Positions 8,263-17,905 of a DNA stretch of 64,000 nt are shown in pieces. The notes under the pieces are model-generated. The model was not told the DNA's origin. It worked only from the letters and a program-made list of their open reading frames with translations, and did no database searches. Position 1 is the first letter of the stretch. The number at the start of each line of letters is the position of its first letter. The DNA is from Planctomyces sp. SH-PL62 (GTDB lineage Bacteria; Planctomycetota; Planctomycetia; Isosphaerales; Isosphaeraceae), in contig NZ_CP011273.1 in NCBI RefSeq assembly GCF_001610895.1, positions 2,852,001-2,916,000 of the forward strand, in the 5' to 3' direction. The translations under genes were made by a program, and so were the position numbers.

Positions 8263-11200
8263 TCAGCTCACGGGCCGGAGGGACCGGAGCCGGTTGTTGA
8301 AGAGGTCGAGCCGGGCGCGGAAGTCGCGGCCGGTGTTGGAGCCTCCCGAGGGGAAGGCGCCGGTGAACGCGCCGTCGAGCGGGTTGCCGGCGAGGTCGCG
8401 GATCCCGACGGCCTGCCCGGCCGAGGAGCGGAGCGTGAGGACGTAGGCCCCGTTGCGGAGCCTCCCGCCGGCCGGTTGCAGCGTGACGGTCTGCGAGCGG
8501 TTGGTCGAGCCGGGGGCGACCGCCACCGAGGCGAGCGGCAGCGGGGCGCCGCGTTCCGTGGCGAAGGTGTAGGAGGCCGGGTCGCGGAGCCGCGCCAGGT
8601 CCAGGCCCACGCCGGCGTCCGCCTGCCCGCCGTGGTCGCGGACCACGGCGACGACCTCGCCGCGGAGGGGGATGATCGAGACCCCCCAGACTCGGGGGCC
8701 GACCGTGTCGATCGTGAGCGGCTCGGCCAGGGTGGCCAGGCCGTTCGCCCAGGAGGACGTGCTGGCCGAGAGCGCCTGGACCGTGTAGGCGCCGTCGGCC
8801 AAGGTCGCCGTCGAGGCGACGGACCAGCGGCCCGAGGCGTCGGCGACGGTCGAGCCGATGTGGATCATCATCCCCTGGCCGCCGCTCGGCGTGGCGTAGA
8901 CGTCGATCCACGCGCCGGGCACGCCGCTCGTCCCCTGGAACGACGGGCGGACGTCGTTGGTGACGAGGTCGGAGTCCGAGAGGCCCGAATCGCTCGAGGC
9001 CGCCAGCCGGCCCGCCAGCGCGGGGGCGGGCGCGGTGCTCCCGGACGTGCCGGCGACCTGGAACGTGATCGGCACGCCGCCGACCGTCGTCGTCGCCGTC
9101 CCGGCCCCGGAGAGGAACAGCCGCGGCGAGAAGACGCCCGTCCGGGCGTAGGCGTGCGTCCCCACCACGCGGAACGTCCCGGTCGCGCCCGGCACCGGCT
9201 CGATCCGGCCCACCGTCGCGGCCCCGTCGCCCCAGGCGATCACCGCCGTGATGCCGACGGCCGAGAAGTTCGCGAGCGTGGGGGTCAGGAGCCCGGCCGT
9301 CACGTCGACCAGCGGCACGCGGGCCGTCGCCGGGATCGAGACCGGCTGGGCCGTGAAGCTGGGCGTGGACGAGTTGTAGACCTGGATGTCTTCATAGGCG
9401 CGGATCGTGATCGGCGCGTCGCCCGGCGTCAGGGGGGGGATCCGAAGCACGCCCCCTCCCAGGTCCTGGAAGCTCGACGGGTCGAGCAGGCGTCCGCCGG
9501 CGTCGATGAAGAGCTTGTCCGTCCCGTCCACCCCGTCGACGATCCCCGTGTCGTCCGCGCCGTCGAGCGCCACCAGCGTCGCGCCGGCGGCGCCGGGCAG
9601 CGAGAGGATCGTCGCGTCGTCGCCGTGGCCCTGGTTGACGTAGACCGCCACGCCCTGGGGCAGATTCTGGAGCCGGACCACGTCGCCGGAGGGGGTCTCC
9701 GCCGGCGAGGCGTCCTCGACGTATAGGCTCGTCAGGCCGGCGACGGGGGGGAACACCGGGTTCCCCTCGTCGTCCAGCACGACGTTCCCTTCCTCGTCCA
9801 CCACGGGCTTGGGCTGATAGTCCACGGTGGTCGTCACCGTGCCCATCGACCAGCCCCGCTGGATCCGCAAGGACGCCTTGTTGGAGACCAGGAACCGGGC
9901 CAGCCGCGCGTCGGCGTTCTGCTCGACCAGCGCCAGGGCCTCGCCGTTGGCGATCGAGAGCCCGCCGTCGATCACCCGCAGGTCGGAATCGAGCACGGCC
10001 GAGACGATCGTGCCGTCGGGCAAGGTTCGGACGCCGTCGACCGACCCGGCCATGACGTCGTAGAACCAGCGGTAATCGGTCACAGTCGACGCGTCGTCGA
10101 GCAGGGGGGCGCCGGGATCGAGCTGATAGGCGATGTTCCGCGCCTCGCCGGCGTCGGTCAGCGCGATCTGGCCGCGATACAGCGGGAAGACCTGATGCAT
10201 CGCGAAGGAGAAGGCGCCCGAAGGGGGGGCGCCGACGAGGCTCAGCGCGTAGGGGGAGCCGGGGTGGACCGCCCCGGTCCCGAGATAGGTCAGGCCGGTC
10301 CTCGGCTCGCCGGCCACGCCGCTCGCCGGGCCATGGGGCAGGGGGTCGCCGTTGCGGAAGTCGACCATCAGCGACGCGCCTCGGTTCCCCCTGGCGTCGA
10401 TGTTCAGGGCGTGGACCTCGTCGGGTCGGAAGAACAGGCCGCCGACCGCGGGGTTGTCCGCGTCCCGGAGCGCGGCGAAGGCGGACGTCCCCGAATCGAA
10501 GCCGAGGAACCAGTTCGGGGTCCCCCGGCGGGTCCCCAGGTTCCAGTAGTTGCCGACCGAGACGTCGACCCCCCCGCCGCCGTTCTGGACCACGAAGTCG
10601 GAGTCGATCCCGAAATTCCCGCCCCGGACGCTCTCCAGCCAGATCGAGGCCCGGCCGCCGCCGCCGACGTAGGTGACGGGGGCGTCGATCGAGGCGACCC
10701 AGACGTTCGCGGTGCCCGAGGAGCGGAGCGTCAGCCGGCTCGTCGGGTCGGACGAGGTCCCGAGGATCGAGAAGTCGCGATGGGCCGGGCCCGCCGTGGC
10801 GTCGATCGTCGTGGCGACGCCGGCGGCCGTCCCTCGCACCAGGTAGAGCGGGCTCGCCGCGGCGGCGACGGTCGTCCCCCGGACGGTCAAGGTGGAGACG
10901 CCCGAGTACGAGATCCCGGCGAACCGCGCCTGGACGGCCGGGTCGTTCGCGGTGATCGTACTGGTCGAGACGACGTACGACGGACGGACGCCGACGTCGT
11001 AGGCGGCGGGGCCGTCGGCCACGAGCAGGCTGTTCAGCTCGGAACCGGCGTCGGCGGAGACGGTGATCGGCCCGGCGAGGGCCTGGATCCCCCCCGATCC
11101 GGCCGCGAGGTCGTCGCCCAGGATCACCCGCTCGGAGTCGCCCTGGAGGACGATCCGAGTCGCCACGCCCGTGCTCCGAACCCGGATCGTCTGGCCGCCG

Positions 11201-11508
11201 AACGCCGCCTCGATTTGCAGTTTCGACGGATCCGCGACGGTCACCGTCCGGCTCCCGGAGCCGGTCACGACCAGCGAGGCCGCGTTGCCCGTCACGTCGA
11301 TCGGGTTGTTCGAGGGGTCGACCGCGAACGTGTAGACCCCCCCCGCCCGCGAGACCAGCAAGGATTCCAGCGCCGCCGGATCGGTCCGATAGACCAGCGA
11401 GCCATCGGCCGCGATGTCGATCGAGGCGTTCAGGAGCGCCCGCCCCTCCAGCCGCTCCACCCCCGGCCGCCCCACGCGCCGCTTCCGACCTCTCCGAGCC
11501 GTCGCCAT
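8263..11508 (-). CDS. Giant planctomycete surface/secreted protein (LEPR-XLL-like)
   Basis: A 1,081-residue protein. Its N-terminus is basic (MATARRGRKRRVGRPG) and then reads VERLEGRALLNASID, which matches the LEPR-XLL motif found at the start of many giant secreted planctomycete proteins. The first 650 residues are Gly/Ala/Thr/Val-rich and look like beta-rich adhesin repeats. Around residue 720-800 the stretch VIAWGDGAATVGRIEP resembles a PKD-type domain. The C-terminal 250 residues contain Ig-like segments (DIVYAT-type strands, ending RTFDF-like in other family members; here NTGRDFRARLDLFNN). The ATG at 11508 has GAAGGGTGGA before it, and a TTG 18 bases upstream is less likely. A role in attachment or cell-surface structure is inference. 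Confidence 0.78.
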   Translation of the reverse strand: MATARRGRKRRVGRPGVERLEGRALLNASIDIAADGSLVYRTDPAALESLLVSRAGGVYTFAVDPSNNPIDVTGNAASLVVTGSGSRTVTVADPSKLQIEAAFGGQTIRVRSTGVATRIVLQGDSERVILGDDLAAGSGGIQALAGPITVSADAGSELNSLLVADGPAAYDVGVRPSYVVSTSTITANDPAVQARFAGISYSGVSTLTVRGTTVAAAASPLYLVRGTAAGVATTIDATAGPAHRDFSILGTSSDPTSRLTLRSSGTANVWVASIDAPVTYVGGGGRASIWLESVRGGNFGIDSDFVVQNGGGGVDVSVGNYWNLGTRRGTPNWFLGFDSGTSAFAALRDADNPAVGGLFFRPDEVHALNIDARGNRGASLMVDFRNGDPLPHGPASGVAGEPRTGLTYLGTGAVHPGSPYALSLVGAPPSGAFSFAMHQVFPLYRGQIALTDAGEARNIAYQLDPGAPLLDDASTVTDYRWFYDVMAGSVDGVRTLPDGTIVSAVLDSDLRVIDGGLSIANGEALALVEQNADARLARFLVSNKASLRIQRGWSMGTVTTTVDYQPKPVVDEEGNVVLDDEGNPVFPPVAGLTSLYVEDASPAETPSGDVVRLQNLPQGVAVYVNQGHGDDATILSLPGAAGATLVALDGADDTGIVDGVDGTDKLFIDAGGRLLDPSSFQDLGGGVLRIPPLTPGDAPITIRAYEDIQVYNSSTPSFTAQPVSIPATARVPLVDVTAGLLTPTLANFSAVGITAVIAWGDGAATVGRIEPVPGATGTFRVVGTHAYARTGVFSPRLFLSGAGTATTTVGGVPITFQVAGTSGSTAPAPALAGRLAASSDSGLSDSDLVTNDVRPSFQGTSGVPGAWIDVYATPSGGQGMMIHIGSTVADASGRWSVASTATLADGAYTVQALSASTSSWANGLATLAEPLTIDTVGPRVWGVSIIPLRGEVVAVVRDHGGQADAGVGLDLARLRDPASYTFATERGAPLPLASVAVAPGSTNRSQTVTLQPAGGRLRNGAYVLTLRSSAGQAVGIRDLAGNPLDGAFTGAFPSGGSNTGRDFRARLDLFNNRLRSLRPVS

Positions 11509-11733
11509 GGATCCACCCTTCGCCAAGGCGCCGGCGGTCCCCCTCGCATGAAGGCCGACCGACGCGACGGTGCTTCGTCCCGCGTCCCTGCTCCGATCTC
11601 CTTGGTCCTCATCTTAGCAAGCCGTCGGCGTTCCATCCCCCCTAAACGTCCCGTTTTGAAACCGCCCCTTCCCGAGCGGTCGGGTCGAGCGGCCAGTCGG
11701 GGTCGTGGGGACGTTCGATCGGGGAGGTGAGGC

Positions 11734-13084
11734 TCAGCGATCGAGCTGGAGGCCGCCGGGGGAGTCCTCGGCGCGGGCGGTCTGGAAGCGGAGGGATTCG
11801 GGGGCCCTCGGGGAGGCGGCGCCGACGACCTCGTCGAAGACGGGGAGGACGAGGGGGACGCCCGAGGCCGGCGAGACGGGCCGGGGGCCGTGCGTCGCGA
11901 GGCCGGGCGTGCGCCGGCGCGAGGTTCGGGCTCGTCGTCGGCCGATTGGAGCCGGGCGCCGTTGATCTCGACCGGCGGGCCGAGGCGGACGCCGTTCCGG
12001 GAGGCCGGGCCGGAGTTGGAGTGGGAGCCGGATGGAGAAGTCGAGGTCCTGCGGGACGAGGAGGGGGCTCGGGGGCGGGGAGGGTCTCGCGGACCGTCGT
12101 GTCGCCGCCGCCGGGTTCGCCTCGGGGGCGGGTGCGGGTCATCTCGGCGAGGTCCATCGTCGTGTAGCCGCTGAACTGGGGCTGCACGAACAGGGCGGTG
12201 CGCTGCGCGTCGGGGAACGGCTGATTGAGCTTCAGGCTGGACATCGCGATGTCCAGCGTCAGCCGTTCGCGCTTCCATTCGAGCGTGAGCTTGTCGGGGA
12301 TGCGGCAGGTGGTCTCGGCGGCGGTCCGGGAGCGGTCGGCCGCGTCGGTTTCGGAGTCGGTCTCGACGGTCGACTTCACCGCGATCTCGGCGTAGTGCTT
12401 GATGGCGGCCCGGCCGAGCAGGGTCTTGCCGTCGCGGTCGAAGGCGTGGAAGGCGAGGATTCGGTTGGTCGCGTCGTCGACGACCATCTCGCGGATGTAG
12501 GCCGAGCCTTGATCGCGCGAGGGGGGGAGCCGCAACAGGGTCGTCCCGGGCTGCGGGCCGACCTTGATCCGCGCCGAGGCCGCCTCGTCGGGCGTGATCG
12601 GCTTGAGCCCCAGGGCGCTGACGATCCAGTCGGGCTGGTAGGTTGCGGCCAGCTCGCTCGCCGCCAGGTCGTCGTAGGACGCGCGGAAGATGTATTTGTC
12701 GTCGTTCTTGACCCAGAACCAGAACTCGTCGCGGTTCGAGCCCATGTCGGCGACGTCCACGCCGGCGACCCGGCTCCCCAGCTCCAGCTTGAAGTCGTAC
12801 GGCTGGACCACGGCCAGCCGGCCGCTGACCGAGCCGACCTGGGGCTTGCCGCCGTCGGGCGGGGTCATCGACACGCCGATCGTCGGGCTGGCCTTCACGG
12901 TCTGGATCAGCCGGGCGTTGCGGTTGTGGTCGCGGACGAACTCGTCGAGGTAGAACGAGACCCGGGGCTCGGCCGCGGGGGGCGTCGGCCGGGTCGAGGG
13001 CGAGACGCCGGCGGTCCGGCATCCGGCGGCCGCCAGGCAGGCCGAGAGCGCGAGCAGCATGCGGGACGCGGCCTTGGCCTTCAT
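11734..13084 (-). pseudogene. Lipoprotein gene with a frameshifted 3' third
   Basis: The gene starts at 13084 with a lipoprotein signal (MKAKAASRMLLALSACLAAAGC, Cys22 as lipidation site), followed by about 320 residues in one frame that resemble a LolA/LolB-like lipid-binding fold; no firm family was recognised. Beyond about 12070 the coding signal (G/C third positions, plausible protein) moves between frames. It goes first to a frame reading VPQDLDFSIRL, near 12020 to one reading NGVRLGPPVEINGARLQSADDE, and near 11915 back to one reading PVFDEVVGAASPRAPESLRF, which ends in TGA at 11734-11736. Either three small indels have accumulated or the assembly is wrong in this GC-rich stretch. The uninterrupted first frame would run on to 11642 with an implausible arginine/proline-rich tail. 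Confidence 0.65.
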
Positions 13085-13347
13085 GGGGTCCGTCTTTCCT
13101 CGGCGAATCGGGCGATCGTTCCGGGGCGACGTCGGTTGTCGAGACGGCGCGGGGAGCGGTCGGCCGGGGCGAACAGGGAACCGGCGCGAATTATCATGAA
13201 AGAGGTGGAATCGCGAAGGGGGCCGCACCTTAGCCCAGGTCAAGGACCCACGCAAGGGCGATCCGGGAGTGTGAGGCCCCTCATTCAGCGATCCCGCACC
13301 CCTCCGCTTCCTTCTCTATCGGCCGTTCGGGCGCGGAACTTCACTCG

Positions 13348-14541
13348 TCAACCGGCGAGGAAGCGTTCCAGCGCGTCGAAGCCCTTCTCCAGGGTCGCTA
13401 GATCGGTCGCGAACGACATCCGCGCGTAACCCTCGGCCCCGAACGCCGAGCCCATCACCAGGGCGACGTTGGCCTTCGCCAGCGCCGCGAGGCAGAACGA
13501 GGTCGAGTCGACGACCTTGACGCCGGCCAGCGTCCGGCCGAAGTGCGACGACACGTTCATGAAGGCGTAGAACGCGCCGCCGGGGGGGAGGCAGGTCACG
13601 CCGGGGAGCTTCTCGATCCGCTCCAGAACGTAGGCGCGGCGCCTGGTGAACTGCTCCTTCATCTCCCGAACCGAGTCCTGCGGCCCCACGATCGCCTCGA
13701 GCGCCGCGTATTGACTGATAGAGCAGGGGTTGCTGGTCTCCTGGCTCTGGAGGTCGCCGATGAACTTGGAGACCCCGGTCGGGGCGACGCTCCAGCCGAT
13801 CCGCCAGCCGGTCATGGCGTAGGTCTTGCTGACGCCGGAGATGGTGATCGTCCGCGAAGGGAGGTCGGGGTGCAGGCTCGCGAAGCAGGTCGGCCGCGCG
13901 TCGCCGTAGGTGAGCTGCTCGTAGATCTCGTCGGACAGGACGCCGACCTCGGTCTTGAGCACGGCCTCGGCCAGCGCCGCCAGCTCCGACCGCTCGTAGA
14001 CCACGCCCGTCGGGTTGGACGGGCTGTTGATCATGAGGAGCTTGGTGCGGGGCGTGACGGCCCCCAGGAACTGCTCCGGGGTCATCTTGAAGCCGGCCGA
14101 CTCGGGCGTCGAGACGACGACCGGCGTGGCCCCGGTCAGCTTCACCAGGTCGGAATAGCTGACCCAGTAGGGGGCGGGGATGACGACCTCGTCGCCAGGC
14201 CCGCAAACCGCCATGAGGGCGTTGTGGATCGCGTGCTTGGCCCCGTTCGAGATCACCACCTGCGCCGGGTCGGTTTTCACGCCGTGCTGGTCGGTGTAGA
14301 CCCTGGCGACGGCCTCTCGCAGCTCCGGGACGCCGGCCGGGGGCGTGTAGTGGGTCTTGCCGTCGCGCATGGCGCGGACGGCCGCGTCCTGGATGTTCGT
14401 CGGCGTGTCGAAGTCGGGCTCGCCCAGGGCGAAGTCCAGGATTTGCAGCCCTTGGGCCTTCAGCTTCCGCGCCTCGGCGCCCATCGCCAGGGTCGCGGAG
14501 GGCTCGATCAATCCCGCCCGTTCCGCCAGAGAGAGAGGCAT
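13348..14541 (-). CDS. aspC: Aspartate aminotransferase (class I/II, PLP)
   Basis: A 397-residue cytosolic aminotransferase of the thermophile-type aspartate aminotransferase subgroup. Visible landmarks are FALGEPDFDTP near the N-terminus, THYTPPAGVPELREA (substrate loop), SPSNPTG (Asn of the PLP pocket), LSDEIYEQLTY (Asp/Tyr of PLP binding), and SGVSKTYAMTGWRIGW with the Schiff-base lysine. A C-terminal Arg for the substrate carboxylate is present (GYARMSFA). The ATG follows AAAGGT at 7 bases. It is divergent from fabF across a 579-bp intergenic region. Prephenate or other oxo-acid use is possible in this subgroup. Confidence 0.93.
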   Translation of the reverse strand: MPLSLAERAGLIEPSATLAMGAEARKLKAQGLQILDFALGEPDFDTPTNIQDAAVRAMRDGKTHYTPPAGVPELREAVARVYTDQHGVKTDPAQVVISNGAKHAIHNALMAVCGPGDEVVIPAPYWVSYSDLVKLTGATPVVVSTPESAGFKMTPEQFLGAVTPRTKLLMINSPSNPTGVVYERSELAALAEAVLKTEVGVLSDEIYEQLTYGDARPTCFASLHPDLPSRTITISGVSKTYAMTGWRIGWSVAPTGVSKFIGDLQSQETSNPCSISQYAALEAIVGPQDSVREMKEQFTRRRAYVLERIEKLPGVTCLPPGGAFYAFMNVSSHFGRTLAGVKVVDSTSFCLAALAKANVALVMGSAFGAEGYARMSFATDLATLEKGFDALERFLAG

Positions 14542-14831
14542 TCTCAGACCTTTCGCGTTCTCAGAAGTGTGATGGGCGCCGCGTCGAGCGGCGCGACCGG
14601 CGTAGGCGGGACGAAGAGAACCCGGACTCCGAAGCCGGCTCCCTTCCCGTACCCGACGCCTCGCGCCGCGACCGATACCTTCAGAAGACTATGCCGTCCC
14701 AGGGGTTCGCCGGCAAGTTCTGTCGATCGCGGGCTCGGGTCGGCCCACAGCCCAAACCAGGCCGCCGACTCACACTTCCGAGTTTGTCTCTTGCCTAGTC
14801 GGCTATATTTACCCCAGAGTGAGGCCGCAGA

Positions 14832-14860
14832 TTGCAGAAGGCCTGGAGGCGTGTTAAAAT
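14832..14860 (+). promoter_or_regulatory. Sigma-70-type promoter upstream of fabF
   Basis: TTGCAG (14832-14837) and TAAAAT (14855-14860) are separated by exactly 17 bases. Transcription would start near 14867 and give a leader of about 250 nt before fabF. The rest of the 14542-15120 gap is noticeably richer in A/T than the genes but holds no ORF or RNA I recognise. Confidence 0.45.
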
Positions 14861-15120
14861 GATCTGGCAGGGCAAGGCTTGCCGGTCTTCGGTGTTCTGG
14901 AGGCGGCGGGCTGGTTTGCTTGGTTGACCACAGGCCTAGGCCGGTTCCGATTCGATCGGCGGCCGAGGTTGATAAAGTTCGATTCAGGGATAGGACGGAA
15001 GGGAGTCCGACGGATCTCGCAACGGCGCGGTTCGTCGCCTGCGGAGCTGAGGGAGTCAGGGCGGACGGGGCGGGAATCCCACACTGCAAGTTTGTCGGGC
15101 ACCGGGTGAGGGTGGGAACT

Positions 15121-16401
15121 ATGCACCGCGTGGTGATCACAGGGATCGGTGTGGTTGCGCCCAACGGGGTTGGGGCGAAGGCGTTCAGCGAGGCGATCGC
15201 TGAGGGCCGTTCGGGCGTCGGCTATATCGAGAGTTTCGATACGACGGGACTTCCGATCAAGATCGCCGGCGAGGTCAAGAACTTCGACGTCTCGCCCTAC
15301 CTGGGCGAGCACAAGAAGAACGCCAAGCTGATGAGCCGCGCCATGCGGTTCGCGGTGGGCGCGGCGGCGATGGCGGTGGAAGACTCGGGGGTGGAGCGGG
15401 CCAAGCTCGACCCGACGCGGTTCGGCGTCTGCATGGGGACCGGGATCACGCCGGTGGACGTCTCCGAGCTGGTCGCCCCCATGCGGGCGGGGCTCGACGG
15501 CGACGGCGGGTTCGACATGGCCCGGTTCGCGCAGGCGCGGTCCGAATCCATCTTCCCGCTCTGGCTGCTCCAGCACCTGCCGAACATGGCGGCGGCCCAC
15601 ATCTCGATTTTGAACCACGCGATGGGGCCGAACAACACCATCGTGACCGCCTGCGCCGCCGGCACCCAGGCCGTGGGAGACGCCTTTCGCCTGATCGCCC
15701 GGGGCGACGCCGACGTGATGCTCGCCGGCGGCTGCGACAGCCGCCTCGACCCCCAGCTCCTCGTCGCCTACTCGGCGATGAAGGCCGTCAGCTCGTCGGT
15801 CCGGCCCCCCATCGAGGTCTCCCGGCCGTTCGACGCCGACCGCGACGGGTTCGTCCTCGGCGAAGGGGCTGCCGTGCTCTTCCTGGAGAGCTATCGCCGC
15901 GCCCGCCGCCGCGGGGCGCGGATCTACGCCGAGGTGACCGGCTACGGCTCCTCGTTCGACGCCTTCGGCATCACCCGCCCCGAGCCCGAGGGGAAGGGGG
16001 CGGCGCTCTCGATGACGTCGGCCTTGAAGGAGGCGAGGATCGACGCCGACCGGGTCGACTACATCAACGCCCACGGCACCAGCACCCGGCTGAACGACCT
16101 GATGGAGACCGTGGCTGTCAAGCGGGTCTTCGGCCACCGCGCCCCGTCGATCCCGATGAGCAGCCAGAAGTCGATGATCGGCCACCTGATCGGCGCCTCG
16201 GGGGCCGTCGAGGCCGCCGCGACGGCCATGGCCCTGGAGCAGGGGGTCGTCCCGCCGACGATCAACCTCGCCAAGCCCGACCCGGAATGCGACCTCGACT
16301 ACGTCCCCAACACCGCCCGCGAGATCCCCGTCCGGGTCGCGATGTCCAACAGCTTCGGCTTCGGCGGCCAGAACGCCAGCCTGGTGCTCGAACGGGTCTG
16401 A
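15121..16401 (+). CDS. fabF: 3-oxoacyl-[ACP] synthase II (KAS II)
   Basis: A 426-residue condensing enzyme that extends acyl-ACP with malonyl-ACP in fatty acid synthesis. The start MHRVVITGIGVVAPNG is typical. The active-site Cys is in VTACAAGTQAVGDAF and the two catalytic histidines are in NAHGTSTRLND and SMIGHLIGASGAVEA. The Gly-rich C-terminus SNSFGFGGQNASLVLERV is complete. The frame is open about 200 bases upstream of the ATG, but GAGGGTGGGAACT precedes 15121 and the protein aligns to the family from there. No acp or other fab gene is next to it, so it may be a paralogue with a special role. Confidence 0.93.
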   Translation: MHRVVITGIGVVAPNGVGAKAFSEAIAEGRSGVGYIESFDTTGLPIKIAGEVKNFDVSPYLGEHKKNAKLMSRAMRFAVGAAAMAVEDSGVERAKLDPTRFGVCMGTGITPVDVSELVAPMRAGLDGDGGFDMARFAQARSESIFPLWLLQHLPNMAAAHISILNHAMGPNNTIVTACAAGTQAVGDAFRLIARGDADVMLAGGCDSRLDPQLLVAYSAMKAVSSSVRPPIEVSRPFDADRDGFVLGEGAAVLFLESYRRARRRGARIYAEVTGYGSSFDAFGITRPEPEGKGAALSMTSALKEARIDADRVDYINAHGTSTRLNDLMETVAVKRVFGHRAPSIPMSSQKSMIGHLIGASGAVEAAATAMALEQGVVPPTINLAKPDPECDLDYVPNTAREIPVRVAMSNSFGFGGQNASLVLERV

Positions 16402-16453
16402 CCCCGCTTCGGCCGAGACGTCTCCCGCGCCCCTTCGGCCCCGAGCGGGCGAG

Positions 16454-17776
16454 TCAGGCCGTGGGAGGCGCCGCCCAGTGGCCGTCGCGGTAGCGTCGCG
16501 AGACCAACGCCGCGGCCTCGGCGTCGCCGAGGATCGCCTCGGCCCGCGGGTCGAAGTCCAGGACGCGGCCGACCCTCGCGGCGATGTTGGCCAGGTGGAC
16601 CAGGGCCGCCGAGCGGTGGCCGACGGCCACGCCGGCGCTGGGGGCCTTCGACTCGCCGCGCACGCAGGCGAGGAAGTCGTCGTGGTGGGCCGCCAGGTCG
16701 GCCGGGCCCGCCCGCTCGGCGAGCTTCCGGTTCTTGGGGCCGTAGAGGGTCCAGCCGACCGTGTGGCCGATGATCATGACCCCCTCGGTCCCGTAGAACG
16801 CCGCCCCGTTCTCGTAGCCTTCTTGGACGTAGGGCGACCAGATCCGCTGTTCGAAGATCAGCCGCCTGGCCCGGCCCGGCCCCGCCGCGTCGGGGTACTC
16901 GAAGACGGCGTACTGGGTGTCCGGGAACTCCTGATCGTCGTCGAAGAACGACTTGCCCCCCAGGCAGGCGATGCGGGAGGGATGGGTCTCCACGCCCAGG
17001 CCCCAGCAGGCCACGTCGAGATCGTGGACGCCGTCGTTGCCCATGTCGCCGCAGCCGAAGTCCCGCCACCAGCGCCAGACGCCGGGCAGCAGGTTCGACC
17101 GGTACGGGACGGCCGGCGCGGGGCCGAGCCAGAGGTCGTAGTCGAGCTGCGACGGCGGCTCCGAGGGCCGCGTCTTGCCGATCGAGCCCCGGAGCTGGCT
17201 GTTCCAGGCCTTGGCGACCAGGACCTCGCCGATCGCACCGCCCCGGACGCGATCGACGGCGTCCTTGACCACGGCCGTGCTGCGGCTCTGGGTGCCGACC
17301 TGCAGGTGCTTGCCGGAGCGGGCCACCGCCTCGGCCGTCAGCGCCCCCTCGCGGATGTTGTGGCAGCACGGCTTCTCGACGTAGACGTGCTTCCCCGCGT
17401 CGAGCGCGAGGATCGCGGCGGGGGCGTGCCAGTGGTCCGGGGTCGCGATCCAGACGGCGTCGATGCGACGGTCGTCGAGCAGACGGCGGAGGTCCCGCAC
17501 GGCGGCCGGGGCCCGGCCCGAGCCTTGCTCGACGAGCTTCGCGGCCGAGGCCAGCCGCTCGGCGTCGACGTCGCACACGCAGGCGACCTCGACGTCCGGC
17601 CGGGCGGCGAGCAGCCGGAGGTGGGCGCTCCCCATGCCCCCCGCGCCGATCAGCCCGACGACGACCCGGGGCCCGGTCCGGCCGTCCCCCCGCGCGCCGG
17701 CCGCCGCCAGCTGGAGGCCCGCCGCGCCCAGGGCGCCTCGCCGGAGCATCGTCCTGCGTGGGATCGCTTCCATCAT
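16454..17776 (-). CDS. Tat-exported Gfo/Idh/MocA-family oxidoreductase
   Basis: A 440-residue NAD(P)-dependent sugar/inositol dehydrogenase-like protein. It carries a twin-arginine signal (IPRRTMLRRGALGAAGLQLAAAGA), a Rossmann motif (VGLIGAGGMGSAHLRLL, about residues 39-55) and the family's EKP lysine in HVYVEKPCCHNI. The C-terminal substrate domain has the planctomycete pattern MGNDGVHDLDVACWGLG. Secreted Gfo/Idh proteins are greatly expanded in planctomycetes and some keep tightly bound NAD. It is the last gene of the minus-strand carbohydrate series, 129 bp after the beta-helix gene. Two ATGs are adjacent; GAGAGGG precedes them. Confidence 0.9.
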   Translation of the reverse strand: MMEAIPRRTMLRRGALGAAGLQLAAAGARGDGRTGPRVVVGLIGAGGMGSAHLRLLAARPDVEVACVCDVDAERLASAAKLVEQGSGRAPAAVRDLRRLLDDRRIDAVWIATPDHWHAPAAILALDAGKHVYVEKPCCHNIREGALTAEAVARSGKHLQVGTQSRSTAVVKDAVDRVRGGAIGEVLVAKAWNSQLRGSIGKTRPSEPPSQLDYDLWLGPAPAVPYRSNLLPGVWRWWRDFGCGDMGNDGVHDLDVACWGLGVETHPSRIACLGGKSFFDDDQEFPDTQYAVFEYPDAAGPGRARRLIFEQRIWSPYVQEGYENGAAFYGTEGVMIIGHTVGWTLYGPKNRKLAERAGPADLAAHHDDFLACVRGESKAPSAGVAVGHRSAALVHLANIAARVGRVLDFDPRAEAILGDAEAAALVSRRYRDGHWAAPPTA

Positions 17777-17905
17777 TCGGACCCTCTCGATTCGATGCCG
17801 ACGACCGATCTGGATGGGAACCGCGCGATGATCGCCTCCCCGGCCCCTCGATGCAAGCCGGCGTCCGAGGAATCCGGGGCCCGGCGATCGCGGACCGCGG
17901 CCCGG

